A stretch of DNA of 11,555 nucleotides from Saccoglossus kowalevskii (Eukaryota > Hemichordata > Enteropneusta > Harrimaniidae), in assembly GCF_000003605.2 (NCBI RefSeq), contig NW_003120649.1:1-11555 (forward strand), written 5' to 3'. Numbering within the stretch: the stretch's first letter is position 1; each line of letters opens with the position of its first letter. Under the pieces are notes generated by a model that did not search any database, was not told where the DNA came from, and saw only the letters and a list, made by a program, of their open reading frames with translations. Below, piece after piece: positions 1 through 10,779 of the stretch. The position numbers were made by a program, and so were the translations under genes.

Positions 1-745
1 CTAGACTTTACATACGTACTCAGTATCACATGGTGTTTTGAGGGCAGTAGTCAGTTCACGTATCAATTCATACTACTAGACTTTACATACGTACTCAGTA
101 TCGCATGGTACATTGAGGACAGTAGTCAGTTTACGTATCAATCCATACTAATAGACTTTACATACGTACTCACTATTACATGGTATATTGATGGCAGTAG
201 TCAGTTTACGTATTAATCCATGCTACTAGACTTTACATACGTACTCAGTATCGCATGGTATATTGAGGACAGTAGTCAGTTTACGTATCAATCCATACTA
301 CTAGACTTTACATACATACTCAGTATCGCATGGTATATTGAAGACAGTAGTCAGTTTACGTATCAATCCATACTAATAGACTTTACATACGTACTCAGTA
401 TCGCATGGTATATTGAGGGCAGTAGTCAGTTTACGTATTAATCCATACTACTAGACTTTACATACGTACTCAGTATCGCATGGTAAATTGAGGACAGTAG
501 TCAATTTACGTATCAATCCATACTAATAGACTTTACATACATACTCAGTATCACATGGTATATTGAGGGCAGTAGTCAGTTTACGTATTAATCCATACTA
601 ATAGACTTTACATACATACTCAGTATCACATGGTATATTGAGGGCAGTAGTCAGTTTACGTATTTATCCATACTACTAGACTTTACATACATTCTCAGTA
701 TCACATGGTATATTGAGGGCAGTAGTCAGTTTATGTATCAATCCA
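1..745. repeat. Block IV copy 1, duplicated at 4419-5163
   Basis: About ten consecutive monomers appear identical to 4419-5163 (offset 4418). Shared private variants include a TGGTGTTTTGAG monomer at the start, a CCATGCTACTAG junction near 218, a TGGTAAATTG monomer near 481, a TATTTATCC variant near 661, and a TTATGTAT variant near 732. Identity stops at 746, where this copy reads CATACTAATAG and the partner reads CACACTACTGG. This marks one edge of a segmental duplication. Confidence 0.9.
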
Positions 746-1749
746 TACTAATAGACTTTACATACGTACTCAGTATCGTATGGTATATTGAGGGCAGTAG
801 TCAGTTTACGTATCAATCCATACTAATAGACTTTACATACGTACTCAGTATTACATAGTATATTGAGGGCAGTAGTCAGTTTACGTATCAATCCATACTA
901 ATAGACTTTACATACGTACTCAGTATCGCATGGTATATTGAGGGAGTAGTCAGTTTACGTATCAATCCATACTACTAGACTTTACATACATTCTCAGTAT
1001 CACATGGTATGTTGAGGGCAGTAGTCAGTTTACGTATCAATCCATACTACTAGACTTTACATTCGGACACGGTATCGCATGGTATATTGAGGGCAGAAGT
1101 CAGTTTACGTATCAATCAATACTACTAGACTTTACATACATTCTCAGTATCACATGGTATATTGAGGGCAGTAGTCAGTTTACGTATCAATCCATACTAC
1201 TATACGTTACATACGTACTCATTATCGAATGGTATAATGAGGGCAGTAGTCAGTTTACGTATCAATCCATACTACTAGACATTACATACATACTCAGTAT
1301 CGAATGGTATATTGAGGGCAGTAGTTAGTTCACGTATCAATTCATACTACTAGACTTTACATACGTACTCAGTATCACATGGTATATTGAGGGCAGTAGT
1401 CAGTTTACGTATCAATCCATACTAATAGACTTTACATGCGTACTCATTATCGCATGGTATATTAAGGGCAGTAGTCAGTTTACGTATCAATCCATACTAC
1501 TATACTTTACATACATTCTCAGTATTTCATAGTATATTGAGGGCAGTAGTCAGTTTACGTATCAATCCATACTACTAGTCTTTACATACGTACTCAGTAT
1601 CGCATGGTATATTGAGGACAGTAGTCAGTTTACGTATCAATCCATACTAATAGACTTTACATATGTACTCAGTATGGCATGGTATATTGAGGGAGTAGTC
1701 AGTTTACGTATCAATCCATACTACTAGACTTTACATACGGACTCGGTAT
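735..1749. repeat. Block I copy 1, duplicated at 8601-9615
   Basis: I see no mismatch to 8601-9615 over 1015 bp (offset 7866). The block contains the most diverged monomer of the array (ATTCGGACACGG near 1061, followed by GGCAGAAGTC and CAATCAATA), a TATACGTTAC monomer near 1201, a CATGCG...TTAAGGG monomer near 1435, and 74-bp monomers at 944 and 1693. It starts just after the T at 734, where the partner has C at 8600, and ends where 1750 is G but 9616 is C. Confidence 0.9.
795..1289. repeat. Block IX copy 1, duplicated at 2666-3160
   Basis: 495 bp matching at offset 1871, which equals 25 monomers less four 1-bp deletions. It carries the diverged ATTCGGACACGG monomer and the 74-bp monomer at 944. 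Related copies also occur at 8661-9155 and 11131-11546, with a partial one at 10457-10779. The match ends at 1290 (A) against 3161 (G), a CpG difference. Confidence 0.88.
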
Positions 1750-2141
1750 GGCATGGTATATTGAGGGCAGTAGTCAGTTTACGTTTCAATCCATACTACT
1801 AGACTTTACATACATTCTCAGTATCACATGGTATGTTGAGGGCAGTAGTCAGTTTACGTATCAATTCATACTACGAGACTTTACATACATACCCAGTATC
1901 GAATGGTATATTGAGGGCAGTAGTCAGGTTACGTATCAGTCCATACTAATAGACTTTACATACGTACTCAGTATCGCATGGTATATTGAGGACAGTAGTC
2001 AGTTTACGTATCAATCCATACTAATAGACTTTACATACGTACTCAGTATCGCATGGTATATTGAGGGAGTAGTCAGTTTACGCATCAATCCATACTACTA
2101 GACTTTACATACGTACTCAGTATCGCATGGTATATTGAGGG
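1377..2141. repeat. Block VIII long form, shortened copy at 3548-4237
   Basis: 1377-1709 matches 3548-3880 (offset 2171, one difference seen: G1541 against T3712). 1785-2141 matches 3881-4237 (offset 2096, one difference seen: G1939 against A4035). The 75-bp difference in offset means the partner lacks the monomer at about 1710-1784. This long form retains the CATACGGACTCGG monomer near 1733. Confidence 0.87.
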
Positions 2142-2988
2142 AGTAGTCAGTTTACGTATCAATCCATACTAATAGACTTTACATACGTACTCAGTATCGC
2201 ATGGTATATTGAGGGCAGTAGTCAGTTTACATATCAATCCATACTACTATACTTTACATACATTCTCAGTATTTCATGGTATATTGAGGGCAGTAGTCAG
2301 TTTACGTATCAATCCATACTACTAGACGTTACATACGTACTCATTATCGAATGGTATAATGAGGGCAGTAGTCAGTTTACGTATCAATCCATACTACTAG
2401 ACTTTACATACGTACTCAGTATCGAATGGTATATTGAGGGCAGTAGTCAGTTTACGTATCAATCCATACTACGAGACTTTACATACGTACTCACTATTAC
2501 ATGGTATATTGATGGCAGTAGTCAGTTTACGTATTAATCCATGCTACTAGACTTTACATACGTACTGAGTATCGCATGGTATATTGAGGACAGTAGTCAG
2601 TTTACGTATCAATCCATACTACTAGACTTTACATACATACTCAGTATCGCATGGTATATTGAAGACAGTAGTCAGTTTACGTATCAATCCATACTAATAG
2701 ACTTTACATACGTACTCAGTATTACATAGTATATTGAGGGCAGTAGTCAGTTTACGTATCAATCCATACTAATAGACTTTACATACGTACTCAGTATCGC
2801 ATGGTATATTGAGGGAGTAGTCAGTTTACGTATCAATCCATACTACTAGACTTTACATACATTCTCAGTATCACATGGTATGTTGAGGGCAGTAGTCAGT
2901 TTACGTATCAATCCATACTACTAGACTTTACATTCGGACACGGTATCGCATGGTATATTGAGGGCAGAAGTCAGTTTACGTATCAATC
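1825..2988. repeat. Block II copy 1, duplicated at 9616-10779
   Basis: Offset 7791 over 1164 bp, with one difference seen: C at 1975 is T at 9766, a CpG to TpG change. The block includes the CATACCCAG monomer near 1888, the GTCAGGTTACG variant at 1923, two adjacent 74-bp monomers (2067, 2141), a TTTACATATC variant near 2227, a GTACTGAG variant near 2568, and a second ATTCGGACACGG monomer at 2932. Confidence 0.9.
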
Positions 2989-3160
2989 AATACTACTAGA
3001 CTTTACATACATTCTCAGTATCACATGGTATATTGAGGGCAGTAGTCAGTTTACGTATCAATCCATACTACTATACGTTACATACGTACTCATTATCGAA
3101 TGGTATAATGAGGGCAGTAGTCAGTTTACGTATCAATCCATACTACTAGACATTACATAC
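2666..3160. repeat. Block IX copy 2, partner of 795-1289
   Basis: Same private variants as 795-1289. The left part (to 2988) is also the end of block II copy 1. The left edge is set by A at 2665 in GAAGAC against G at 794 in GAGGGC. It shows that a unit of roughly 1.87 kb was already repeated within the left half before or during the larger duplication. Confidence 0.88.
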
Positions 3161-3547
3161 GTACTCAGTATCGAATGGTATATTGAGGGCAGTAGTCAGT
3201 TTACGTATCAATCCATACTACAAGACTTTACATACGTACTCAGTATCACATGGTGTTTTGAGGGCAGTAGTCAGTTTACGTATCAATCCATACTAATAGA
3301 CTTTACATACGTACTCAGTATCGCATGGTATATTGAGGGCAGTAGTCAGTTCACGTATCAATTCATACTACTAGACTTTACATACGTACTCAGTATCGCA
3401 TGGTATATTGAGGGCAGTAGTCAGTTTACGTATCAATCCATACTAATAGACTTTACATACGTAATCACTATTACATGGTATATTGATGGCAGTAGTCAGT
3501 TTACGTATCAATCCATACTAATAGACTTTACATACATTCTCAGTATT
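3161..3547. repeat. Monomers outside the long matched blocks
   Basis: About five ordinary 75-bp monomers between block IX copy 2 and block VIII short form. They contain a CTACAAGAC plus TGGTGTTTTGAG monomer near 3221 and a GTAATCACTATTAC variant near 3461. Single monomers resemble those near 6736-6960, but I did not establish one continuous long match. Nothing other than satellite is present. Confidence 0.75.
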
Positions 3548-4237
3548 ACATGGTATATTGAGGGCAGTAGTCAGTTTACGTATCAATCCATACTAATAGA
3601 CTTTACATGCGTACTCATTATCGCATGGTATATTAAGGGCAGTAGTCAGTTTACGTATCAATCCATACTACTATACTTTACATACATTCTCAGTATTTCA
3701 TAGTATATTGATGGCAGTAGTCAGTTTACGTATCAATCCATACTACTAGTCTTTACATACGTACTCAGTATCGCATGGTATATTGAGGACAGTAGTCAGT
3801 TTACGTATCAATCCATACTAATAGACTTTACATATGTACTCAGTATGGCATGGTATATTGAGGGAGTAGTCAGTTTACGTTTCAATCCATACTACTAGAC
3901 TTTACATACATTCTCAGTATCACATGGTATGTTGAGGGCAGTAGTCAGTTTACGTATCAATTCATACTACGAGACTTTACATACATACCCAGTATCGAAT
4001 GGTATATTGAGGGCAGTAGTCAGGTTACGTATCAATCCATACTAATAGACTTTACATACGTACTCAGTATCGCATGGTATATTGAGGACAGTAGTCAGTT
4101 TACGTATCAATCCATACTAATAGACTTTACATACGTACTCAGTATCGCATGGTATATTGAGGGAGTAGTCAGTTTACGCATCAATCCATACTACTAGACT
4201 TTACATACGTACTCAGTATCGCATGGTATATTGAGGG
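3548..4237. repeat. Block VIII short form of 1377-2141
   Basis: One monomer shorter than 1377-2141. The fusion point lies within 3865-3880, just after the 74-bp deletion site, where left and right parental registers are identical. After 4237 the sequence resumes as in the left copy near 2293, skipping a further two monomers (149 bp, 75+74). The segment is therefore a derivative that has lost three monomers in two steps. Confidence 0.85.
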
Positions 4238-4856
4238 CAGTAGTCAGTTTACGTATCAATCCATACTACTAGACGTTACATACGTACTCATTATCGAATG
4301 GTATAATGAGGGCAGTAGTCAGTTTACGTATCAATCCATACTACTAGCCTTTACATACGTACTCAGTATCGAATGGTATATTGAGGGCAGTAGTCAGTTT
4401 ACGTATCAATCCATACTACTAGACTTTACATACGTACTCAGTATCACATGGTGTTTTGAGGGCAGTAGTCAGTTCACGTATCAATTCATACTACTAGACT
4501 TTACATACGTACTCAGTATCGCATGGTACATTGAGGACAGTAGTCAGTTTACGTATCAATCCATACTAATAGACTTTACATACGTACTCACTATTACATG
4601 GTATATTGATGGCAGTAGTCAGTTTACGTATTAATCCATGCTACTAGACTTTACATACGTACTCAGTATCGCATGGTATATTGAGGACAGTAGTCAGTTT
4701 ACGTATCAATCCATACTACTAGACTTTACATACATACTCAGTATCGCATGGTATATTGAAGACAGTAGTCAGTTTACGTATCAATCCATACTAATAGACT
4801 TTACATACGTACTCAGTATCGCATGGTATATTGAGGGCAGTAGTCAGTTTACGTAT
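4164..4856. repeat. Block V copy 1 of 1050-bp tandem duplication
   Basis: 693 bp match 5214-5906 at an offset of exactly 1050 bp, which is 14 monomers. Shared marks are TTTACGCATC near 4173, CTACTAGCCTTTAC near 4342, TGGTGTTTTGAG near 4450 and CCATGCTACTAG near 4636. Only T4602 against A5652 was seen to differ. This is the clearest local higher-order period in the window. Confidence 0.9.
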
Positions 4857-5163
4857 TAATCCATACTACTAGACTTTACATACGTACTCAGTATCGCATG
4901 GTAAATTGAGGACAGTAGTCAATTTACGTATCAATCCATACTAATAGACTTTACATACATACTCAGTATCACATGGTATATTGAGGGCAGTAGTCAGTTT
5001 ACGTATTAATCCATACTAATAGACTTTACATACATACTCAGTATCACATGGTATATTGAGGGCAGTAGTCAGTTTACGTATTTATCCATACTACTAGACT
5101 TTACATACATTCTCAGTATCACATGGTATATTGAGGGCAGTAGTCAGTTTATGTATCAATCCA
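4419..5163. repeat. Block IV copy 2, partner of 1-745
   Basis: Same monomer order and private variants as 1-745. It also overlaps the 1050-bp tandem duplication (block V), so its first 438 bp occur three times in the window: at 1, 4419 and 5469. The partner of 1-745 therefore took part in at least two separate amplification events. Confidence 0.9.
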
Positions 5164-5213
5164 CACTACTGGACTTTACATACGTACTCAGTATCGCATG
5201 GTATATTGAGGGC

Positions 5214-5906
5214 AGTAGTCAGTTTACGCATCAATCCATACTACTAGACTTTACATACGTACTCAGTATCGCATGGTATATTGAGGGCAGTAGTCAGTTT
5301 ACGTATCAATCCATACTACTAGACGTTACATACGTACTCATTATCGAATGGTATAATGAGGGCAGTAGTCAGTTTACGTATCAATCCATACTACTAGCCT
5401 TTACATACGTACTCAGTATCGAATGGTATATTGAGGGCAGTAGTCAGTTTACGTATCAATCCATACTACTAGACTTTACATACGTACTCAGTATCACATG
5501 GTGTTTTGAGGGCAGTAGTCAGTTCACGTATCAATTCATACTACTAGACTTTACATACGTACTCAGTATCGCATGGTACATTGAGGACAGTAGTCAGTTT
5601 ACGTATCAATCCATACTAATAGACTTTACATACGTACTCACTATTACATGGAATATTGATGGCAGTAGTCAGTTTACGTATTAATCCATGCTACTAGACT
5701 TTACATACGTACTCAGTATCGCATGGTATATTGAGGACAGTAGTCAGTTTACGTATCAATCCATACTACTAGACTTTACATACATACTCAGTATCGCATG
5801 GTATATTGAAGACAGTAGTCAGTTTACGTATCAATCCATACTAATAGACTTTACATACGTACTCAGTATCGCATGGTATATTGAGGGCAGTAGTCAGTTT
5901 ACGTAT
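5214..5906. repeat. Block V copy 2 of 1050-bp tandem duplication
   Basis: Direct repeat of 4164-4856. The left edge is the difference GGGC here against the GGGA deletion monomer at 4163/4164. The right edge is C at 5907 against T at 4857 (CAA against TAA in the open frame). Because this copy keeps CAA, the longest open frame of the window (5688-6401) runs on through it. Confidence 0.9.
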
Positions 5907-6097
5907 CAATTCATACTACTAGACGTTACATACGTACTCATTATCGAATGGTATATTGAGGGCAGTAGTCAGTTTACGTATCAATCCATACTACTAGACC
6001 CTACATACGTACTCAGTATCGAATGGTATATTGAGGGCAGTAGTCAGTTTACGTATCAATCCATACTAATAGACTTTACATACGTACTCAGTATCGA
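5907..6097. repeat. Monomers between blocks V and VI
   Basis: About two and a half 75-bp monomers. They include a GACGTTACATACG variant near 5923, where TATATTGAG follows TCGAATGG instead of the TATAATGAG usually linked to it, and a GACCCTACATACG variant near 5998 that I see only here. No other sequence element is visible. Confidence 0.75.
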
Positions 6098-6395
6098 ATG
6101 GTATATTGAGAGCAGTAGTCAGTTTACGTATCAATCCATACTAATAGACTTTACATACGTACTCAGTATTACATGGTATATTGAGGGCAGTAGTCAGTTT
6201 ACGTATCAATCCATACTAATAGTCTTTACATACGCACTCAGTATGGCATGGTATATTGAGGGCAGTAGTCAGTTTACGTATCAATCCATACTACTAGACT
6301 TTACATACGTACTCAGTATCGAATGGTATATTGAGGGCAGTAGTCAGTTTACGTATCAATCCATACTACAAGACTTTACATACGTACTCAGTATC
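6098..6395. repeat. Block VI copy 1 of 375-bp (5-monomer) tandem duplication
   Basis: 298 bp match 6473-6770 at an offset of exactly 375 bp. Diagnostic variants are GAGAGCAGTAG near 6108, AATAGTCTTTACATACGCAC near 6219 and CTACAAGAC near 6366. The edges are A6097 against C6472 and G6396 against A6771. A related, one-monomer-shorter form lies near 7868-7980. Confidence 0.88.
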
Positions 6396-6472
6396 GCATA
6401 GTGTTTTGAGGGCAGTAGTCAGTTTACGTATCAATCCATACTAATAGACTTTACATACGTACTCAGTATCGC

Positions 6473-6770
6473 ATGGTATATTGAGAGCAGTAGTCAGTTT
6501 ACGTATCAATCCATACTAATAGACTTTACATACGTACTCAGTATTACATGGTATATTGAGGGCAGTAGTCAGTTTACGTATCAATCCATACTAATAGTCT
6601 TTACATACGCACTCAGTATGGCATGGTATATTGAGGGCAGTAGTCAGTTTACGTATCAATCCATACTACTAGACTTTACATACGTACTCAGTATCGAATG
6701 GTATATTGAGGGCAGTAGTCAGTTTACGTATCAATCCATACTACAAGACTTTACATACGTACTCAGTATC
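6473..6770. repeat. Block VI copy 2 of 375-bp tandem duplication
   Basis: Direct repeat of 6098-6395 with the same rare variants in the same order. It is followed by a TGGTGTTTTGAG monomer, as is copy 1. There copy 1 reads TCGCATAGTG and copy 2 reads TCACATGGTG, so the match stops inside that monomer. Confidence 0.88.
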
Positions 6771-7193
6771 ACATGGTGTTTTGAGGGCAGTAGTTAGTTC
6801 ACGTATCAATTCATACTACTAGACTTTACATACGTACTCAGTATCGCATGGTATATTGAGGGCAGTAGTCAGTTTACGTATCAATCCATACTAATAGACT
6901 TTACATACGTACTCACTATTACATGGTATATTGATGGCAGTAGTCAGTTTACGTATCAATCCATACTACTAGACTTTACATACGTACTCAGTATTACATG
7001 GTATATTGAGGGCAGTAGTCAGTTTACGTATCAATCCATACTAATAGACTTTACATGCGTACTCAGTATCGCATGGTATATTAAGGGCAGTAGTCAGTTT
7101 ACGTATCAATCCATACTACTATACTTTACATACATTCTCAGTATTTCATAGTATATTGAGGGCAGTAGTCAGTTTACGTATCAATCCATACTA
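6698..7193. repeat. Block VII copy 1, duplicated at 7896-8391
   Basis: 496 bp match at offset 1198, which equals 16 monomers less two 1-bp deletions (7462, 7761). Two differences were seen: G6803 against T8001 and G6861 against A8059. The block includes the GTTAGTTCAC variant, the ATTGATGGC monomer near 6929, the CATGCG...TTAAGGG monomer near 7056 and the TATTTCATAG monomer near 7142. Confidence 0.87.
6819..6893 (+). repeat. Exact consensus monomer (reference copy)
   Basis: This copy equals the majority base at every position by eye, so it serves as the reference for monomer numbering 1-75. Landmarks: TACGTA palindromes at monomer positions 13-18 and 57-62; a third CpG at 27-28 (TATCGCATGG); the hyphenated dyad TACT-C-AGTA at 17-25; and GAGGGCAGTAG at 40-50, where C45 is the base missing in 74-bp monomers. 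Substitutions concentrate at positions 1-45, whereas 46-70 is nearly invariant. The orientation is arbitrary, since no transcript or gene defines a sense strand. Confidence 0.9.
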
Positions 7194-7387
7194 ATAGACT
7201 TTACATACGTACTCAGTATCGTATGGTATATTGAGGGCAGTCGTCAGTTTACGTATCAATCCATACTAATAGACTTTACATACGTACTCAGTATTACATA
7301 GTATATTGAGGGCAGTAGTCAGTTTACGTATCAATCCATACTAATAGACTTTACATACGAACTCAGTATCGCATGGTATATTGAGGG
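7178..7387. repeat. Partial copy of the 735-944 segment
   Basis: 210 bp match 735-944 at offset 6443, with C7242 for A and A7360 for T as differences. The order ATCGTATGG, ATTACATAG, ATCGCATGG is kept. The match stops at the 74-bp deletion site, which this copy lacks in that monomer. The deletion monomer appears one unit later at 7462, so the copy carries one extra monomer. Confidence 0.8.
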
Positions 7388-7895
7388 CAGTAGTCAGTTT
7401 ACGTATCAATCCATACTAATAGACTTTACATACGTACTCAGTATCGCATGGTATATTGAGGGAGTAGTCAGTTTACGTATCAATCCATACTACTAGACTT
7501 TACATACGGACTCCGTATGGCATGGTATATTGAGGGCAGTAGTCAGTTTACGTATCAATCCATACTACTAGGCTTTACATACGTACTCAGTATTACATGG
7601 TATATTGAGGGCAGTAGTCAGTTTACGTATCAATCCATACTACTAGACGTTACATACGTACTCATTATCGAATGGTATAATGAGGGCAGTAGTCAGTTTA
7701 CGTATCAATCCATACTACTAGACTTTACATACGTACTCAGTATCGAATGGTATATTGAGGGAGTAGTCAGTTTACGTATCAATCCATACTACTAGACTTT
7801 ACATACGTACTCAGTAGTACATGGTATATTGAGGGCAGTAGTCAGTTTACGTATCAATCCATAATAATAGTCTTTACATACGCACTCAGTATGGC

Positions 7896-8391
7896 ATGGT
7901 ATATTGAGGGCAGTAGTCAGTTTACGTATCAATCCATACTACAAGACTTTACATACGTACTCAGTATCACATGGTGTTTTGAGGGCAGTAGTTAGTTCAC
8001 TTATCAATTCATACTACTAGACTTTACATACGTACTCAGTATCGCATGGTATATTGAGAGCAGTAGTCAGTTTACGTATCAATCCATACTAATAGACTTT
8101 ACATACGTACTCACTATTACATGGTATATTGATGGCAGTAGTCAGTTTACGTATCAATCCATACTACTAGACTTTACATACGTACTCAGTATTACATGGT
8201 ATATTGAGGGCAGTAGTCAGTTTACGTATCAATCCATACTAATAGACTTTACATGCGTACTCAGTATCGCATGGTATATTAAGGGCAGTAGTCAGTTTAC
8301 GTATCAATCCATACTACTATACTTTACATACATTCTCAGTATTTCATAGTATATTGAGGGCAGTAGTCAGTTTACGTATCAATCCATACTA
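7896..8391. repeat. Block VII copy 2, partner of 6698-7193
   Basis: Same order of rare monomers as 6698-7193. To the left, the offset changes from 1198 to 1273 (for example CGCACTC at 7881 against 6608), so this copy lacks one 75-bp monomer carrying TCGAATGG. To the right it passes into block III copy 1, overlapping it from 8290. Confidence 0.87.
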
Positions 8392-9076
8392 CTAGTCTTT
8401 ACATGCGTACTCAGTATCGCATGGTATGTTGAGGGCAGTAGTCAGTTTACGTATCAATCCATACTACTAGTCTTTACATACGTACTCAGTATCGCATGGT
8501 ATATTGAGGACAGTAGTCAGTTTACGTATCAATTCTTACTACTAGACTTTACATACATTCTCAGTATCGCATGGTATATTGAGGACAGTAGTCAGTTTAC
8601 GTATCAATCCATACTAATAGACTTTACATACGTACTCAGTATCGTATGGTATATTGAGGGCAGTAGTCAGTTTACGTATCAATCCATACTAATAGACTTT
8701 ACATACGTACTCAGTATTACATAGTATATTGAGGGCAGTAGTCAGTTTACGTATCAATCCATACTAATAGACTTTACATACGTACTCAGTATCGCATGGT
8801 ATATTGAGGGAGTAGTCAGTTTACGTATCAATCCATACTACTAGACTTTACATACATTCTCAGTATCACATGGTATGTTGAGGGCAGTAGTCAGTTTACG
8901 TATCAATCCATACTACTAGACTTTACATTCGGACACGGTATCGCATGGTATATTGAGGGCAGAAGTCAGTTTACGTATCAATCAATACTACTAGACTTTA
9001 CATACATTCTCAGTATCACATGGTATATTGAGGGCAGTAGTCAGTTTACGTATCAATCCATACTACTATACGTTAC
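8290..9076. repeat. Block III copy 1, duplicated at 10760-11546
   Basis: 787 bp apparently identical to 10760-11546 (offset 2470). It includes TATACTTTACATAC near 8318, the GGTATGTTGAGG monomer near 8426, the unusual CAATTCTTACTA variant near 8531, the 74-bp monomer at 8810 and the ATTCGGACACGG monomer at 8927. Its last 476 bp overlap block I copy 2, so that part is present more than twice in the window. Confidence 0.9.
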
Positions 9077-9615
9077 ATACGTACTCATTATCGAATGGTA
9101 TAATGAGGGCAGTAGTCAGTTTACGTATCAATCCATACTACTAGACATTACATACATACTCAGTATCGAATGGTATATTGAGGGCAGTAGTTAGTTCACG
9201 TATCAATTCATACTACTAGACTTTACATACGTACTCAGTATCACATGGTATATTGAGGGCAGTAGTCAGTTTACGTATCAATCCATACTAATAGACTTTA
9301 CATGCGTACTCATTATCGCATGGTATATTAAGGGCAGTAGTCAGTTTACGTATCAATCCATACTACTATACTTTACATACATTCTCAGTATTTCATAGTA
9401 TATTGAGGGCAGTAGTCAGTTTACGTATCAATCCATACTACTAGTCTTTACATACGTACTCAGTATCGCATGGTATATTGAGGACAGTAGTCAGTTTACG
9501 TATCAATCCATACTAATAGACTTTACATATGTACTCAGTATGGCATGGTATATTGAGGGAGTAGTCAGTTTACGTATCAATCCATACTACTAGACTTTAC
9601 ATACGGACTCGGTAT
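8601..9615. repeat. Block I copy 2, partner of 735-1749
   Basis: Identical by eye to 735-1749, nearly 8 kb away. It joins directly to block II copy 2 at 9616, whereas in the left copy 75 bp separate the two blocks. The join lies inside GTAT at 9612-9615, the only bases shared by both parental registers. The loss is exactly one monomer, as expected from unequal exchange. Confidence 0.9.
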
Positions 9616-10779
9616 CACATGGTATGTTGAGGGCAGTAGTCAGTTTACGTATCAATTCATACTACGAGACTTTACATACATACCCAGTATCGAATGGTAT
9701 ATTGAGGGCAGTAGTCAGGTTACGTATCAGTCCATACTAATAGACTTTACATACGTACTCAGTATTGCATGGTATATTGAGGACAGTAGTCAGTTTACGT
9801 ATCAATCCATACTAATAGACTTTACATACGTACTCAGTATCGCATGGTATATTGAGGGAGTAGTCAGTTTACGCATCAATCCATACTACTAGACTTTACA
9901 TACGTACTCAGTATCGCATGGTATATTGAGGGAGTAGTCAGTTTACGTATCAATCCATACTAATAGACTTTACATACGTACTCAGTATCGCATGGTATAT
10001 TGAGGGCAGTAGTCAGTTTACATATCAATCCATACTACTATACTTTACATACATTCTCAGTATTTCATGGTATATTGAGGGCAGTAGTCAGTTTACGTAT
10101 CAATCCATACTACTAGACGTTACATACGTACTCATTATCGAATGGTATAATGAGGGCAGTAGTCAGTTTACGTATCAATCCATACTACTAGACTTTACAT
10201 ACGTACTCAGTATCGAATGGTATATTGAGGGCAGTAGTCAGTTTACGTATCAATCCATACTACGAGACTTTACATACGTACTCACTATTACATGGTATAT
10301 TGATGGCAGTAGTCAGTTTACGTATTAATCCATGCTACTAGACTTTACATACGTACTGAGTATCGCATGGTATATTGAGGACAGTAGTCAGTTTACGTAT
10401 CAATCCATACTACTAGACTTTACATACATACTCAGTATCGCATGGTATATTGAAGACAGTAGTCAGTTTACGTATCAATCCATACTAATAGACTTTACAT
10501 ACGTACTCAGTATTACATAGTATATTGAGGGCAGTAGTCAGTTTACGTATCAATCCATACTAATAGACTTTACATACGTACTCAGTATCGCATGGTATAT
10601 TGAGGGAGTAGTCAGTTTACGTATCAATCCATACTACTAGACTTTACATACATTCTCAGTATCACATGGTATGTTGAGGGCAGTAGTCAGTTTACGTATC
10701 AATCCATACTACTAGACTTTACATTCGGACACGGTATCGCATGGTATATTGAGGGCAGAAGTCAGTTTACGTATCAATC
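9616..10779. repeat. Block II copy 2, partner of 1825-2988
   Basis: Same monomer order as 1825-2988, with one C-to-T difference at 9766. The block ends inside a diverged monomer: the copy at 10723 keeps ATTCGGACACGG and GGCAGAAGTC but then switches to CAATCCATACTACTATAC instead of CAATCAATACTACTAGAC. That switch is the junction with block III copy 2. Confidence 0.9.

Noticed and set aside
1061-1076. CENP-B box in the ATTCGGACACGG monomer
   Set aside because: It has TTCG and a later CGG, but not the required A and CGGG at the spacing of the NTTCGNNNNANNCGGGN motif. I see no CENP-B box in the consensus monomer.
220-6401. Open frames on the + strand at 220-441, 1748-2101, 2541-2729, 4638-4859, 5151-5684 and 5688-6401, as candidate repeat proteins
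   Set aside because: All are the same 25-codon satellite frame. Their starts are chance ATGs from monomer variants (CCATGC, GGCATGG, TTATGT), they end at stop-creating substitutions or 74-bp frameshifts, no non-repeat coding sequence adjoins them, and the substitutions often change the residue.
7517-10520. Open frames at 7517-7795 and 10332-10520
   Set aside because: Same satellite frame; 10332-10520 is simply the block-duplicated copy of 2541-2729, and 7517-7795 ends soon after the frameshift in the 74-bp monomer at 7761.
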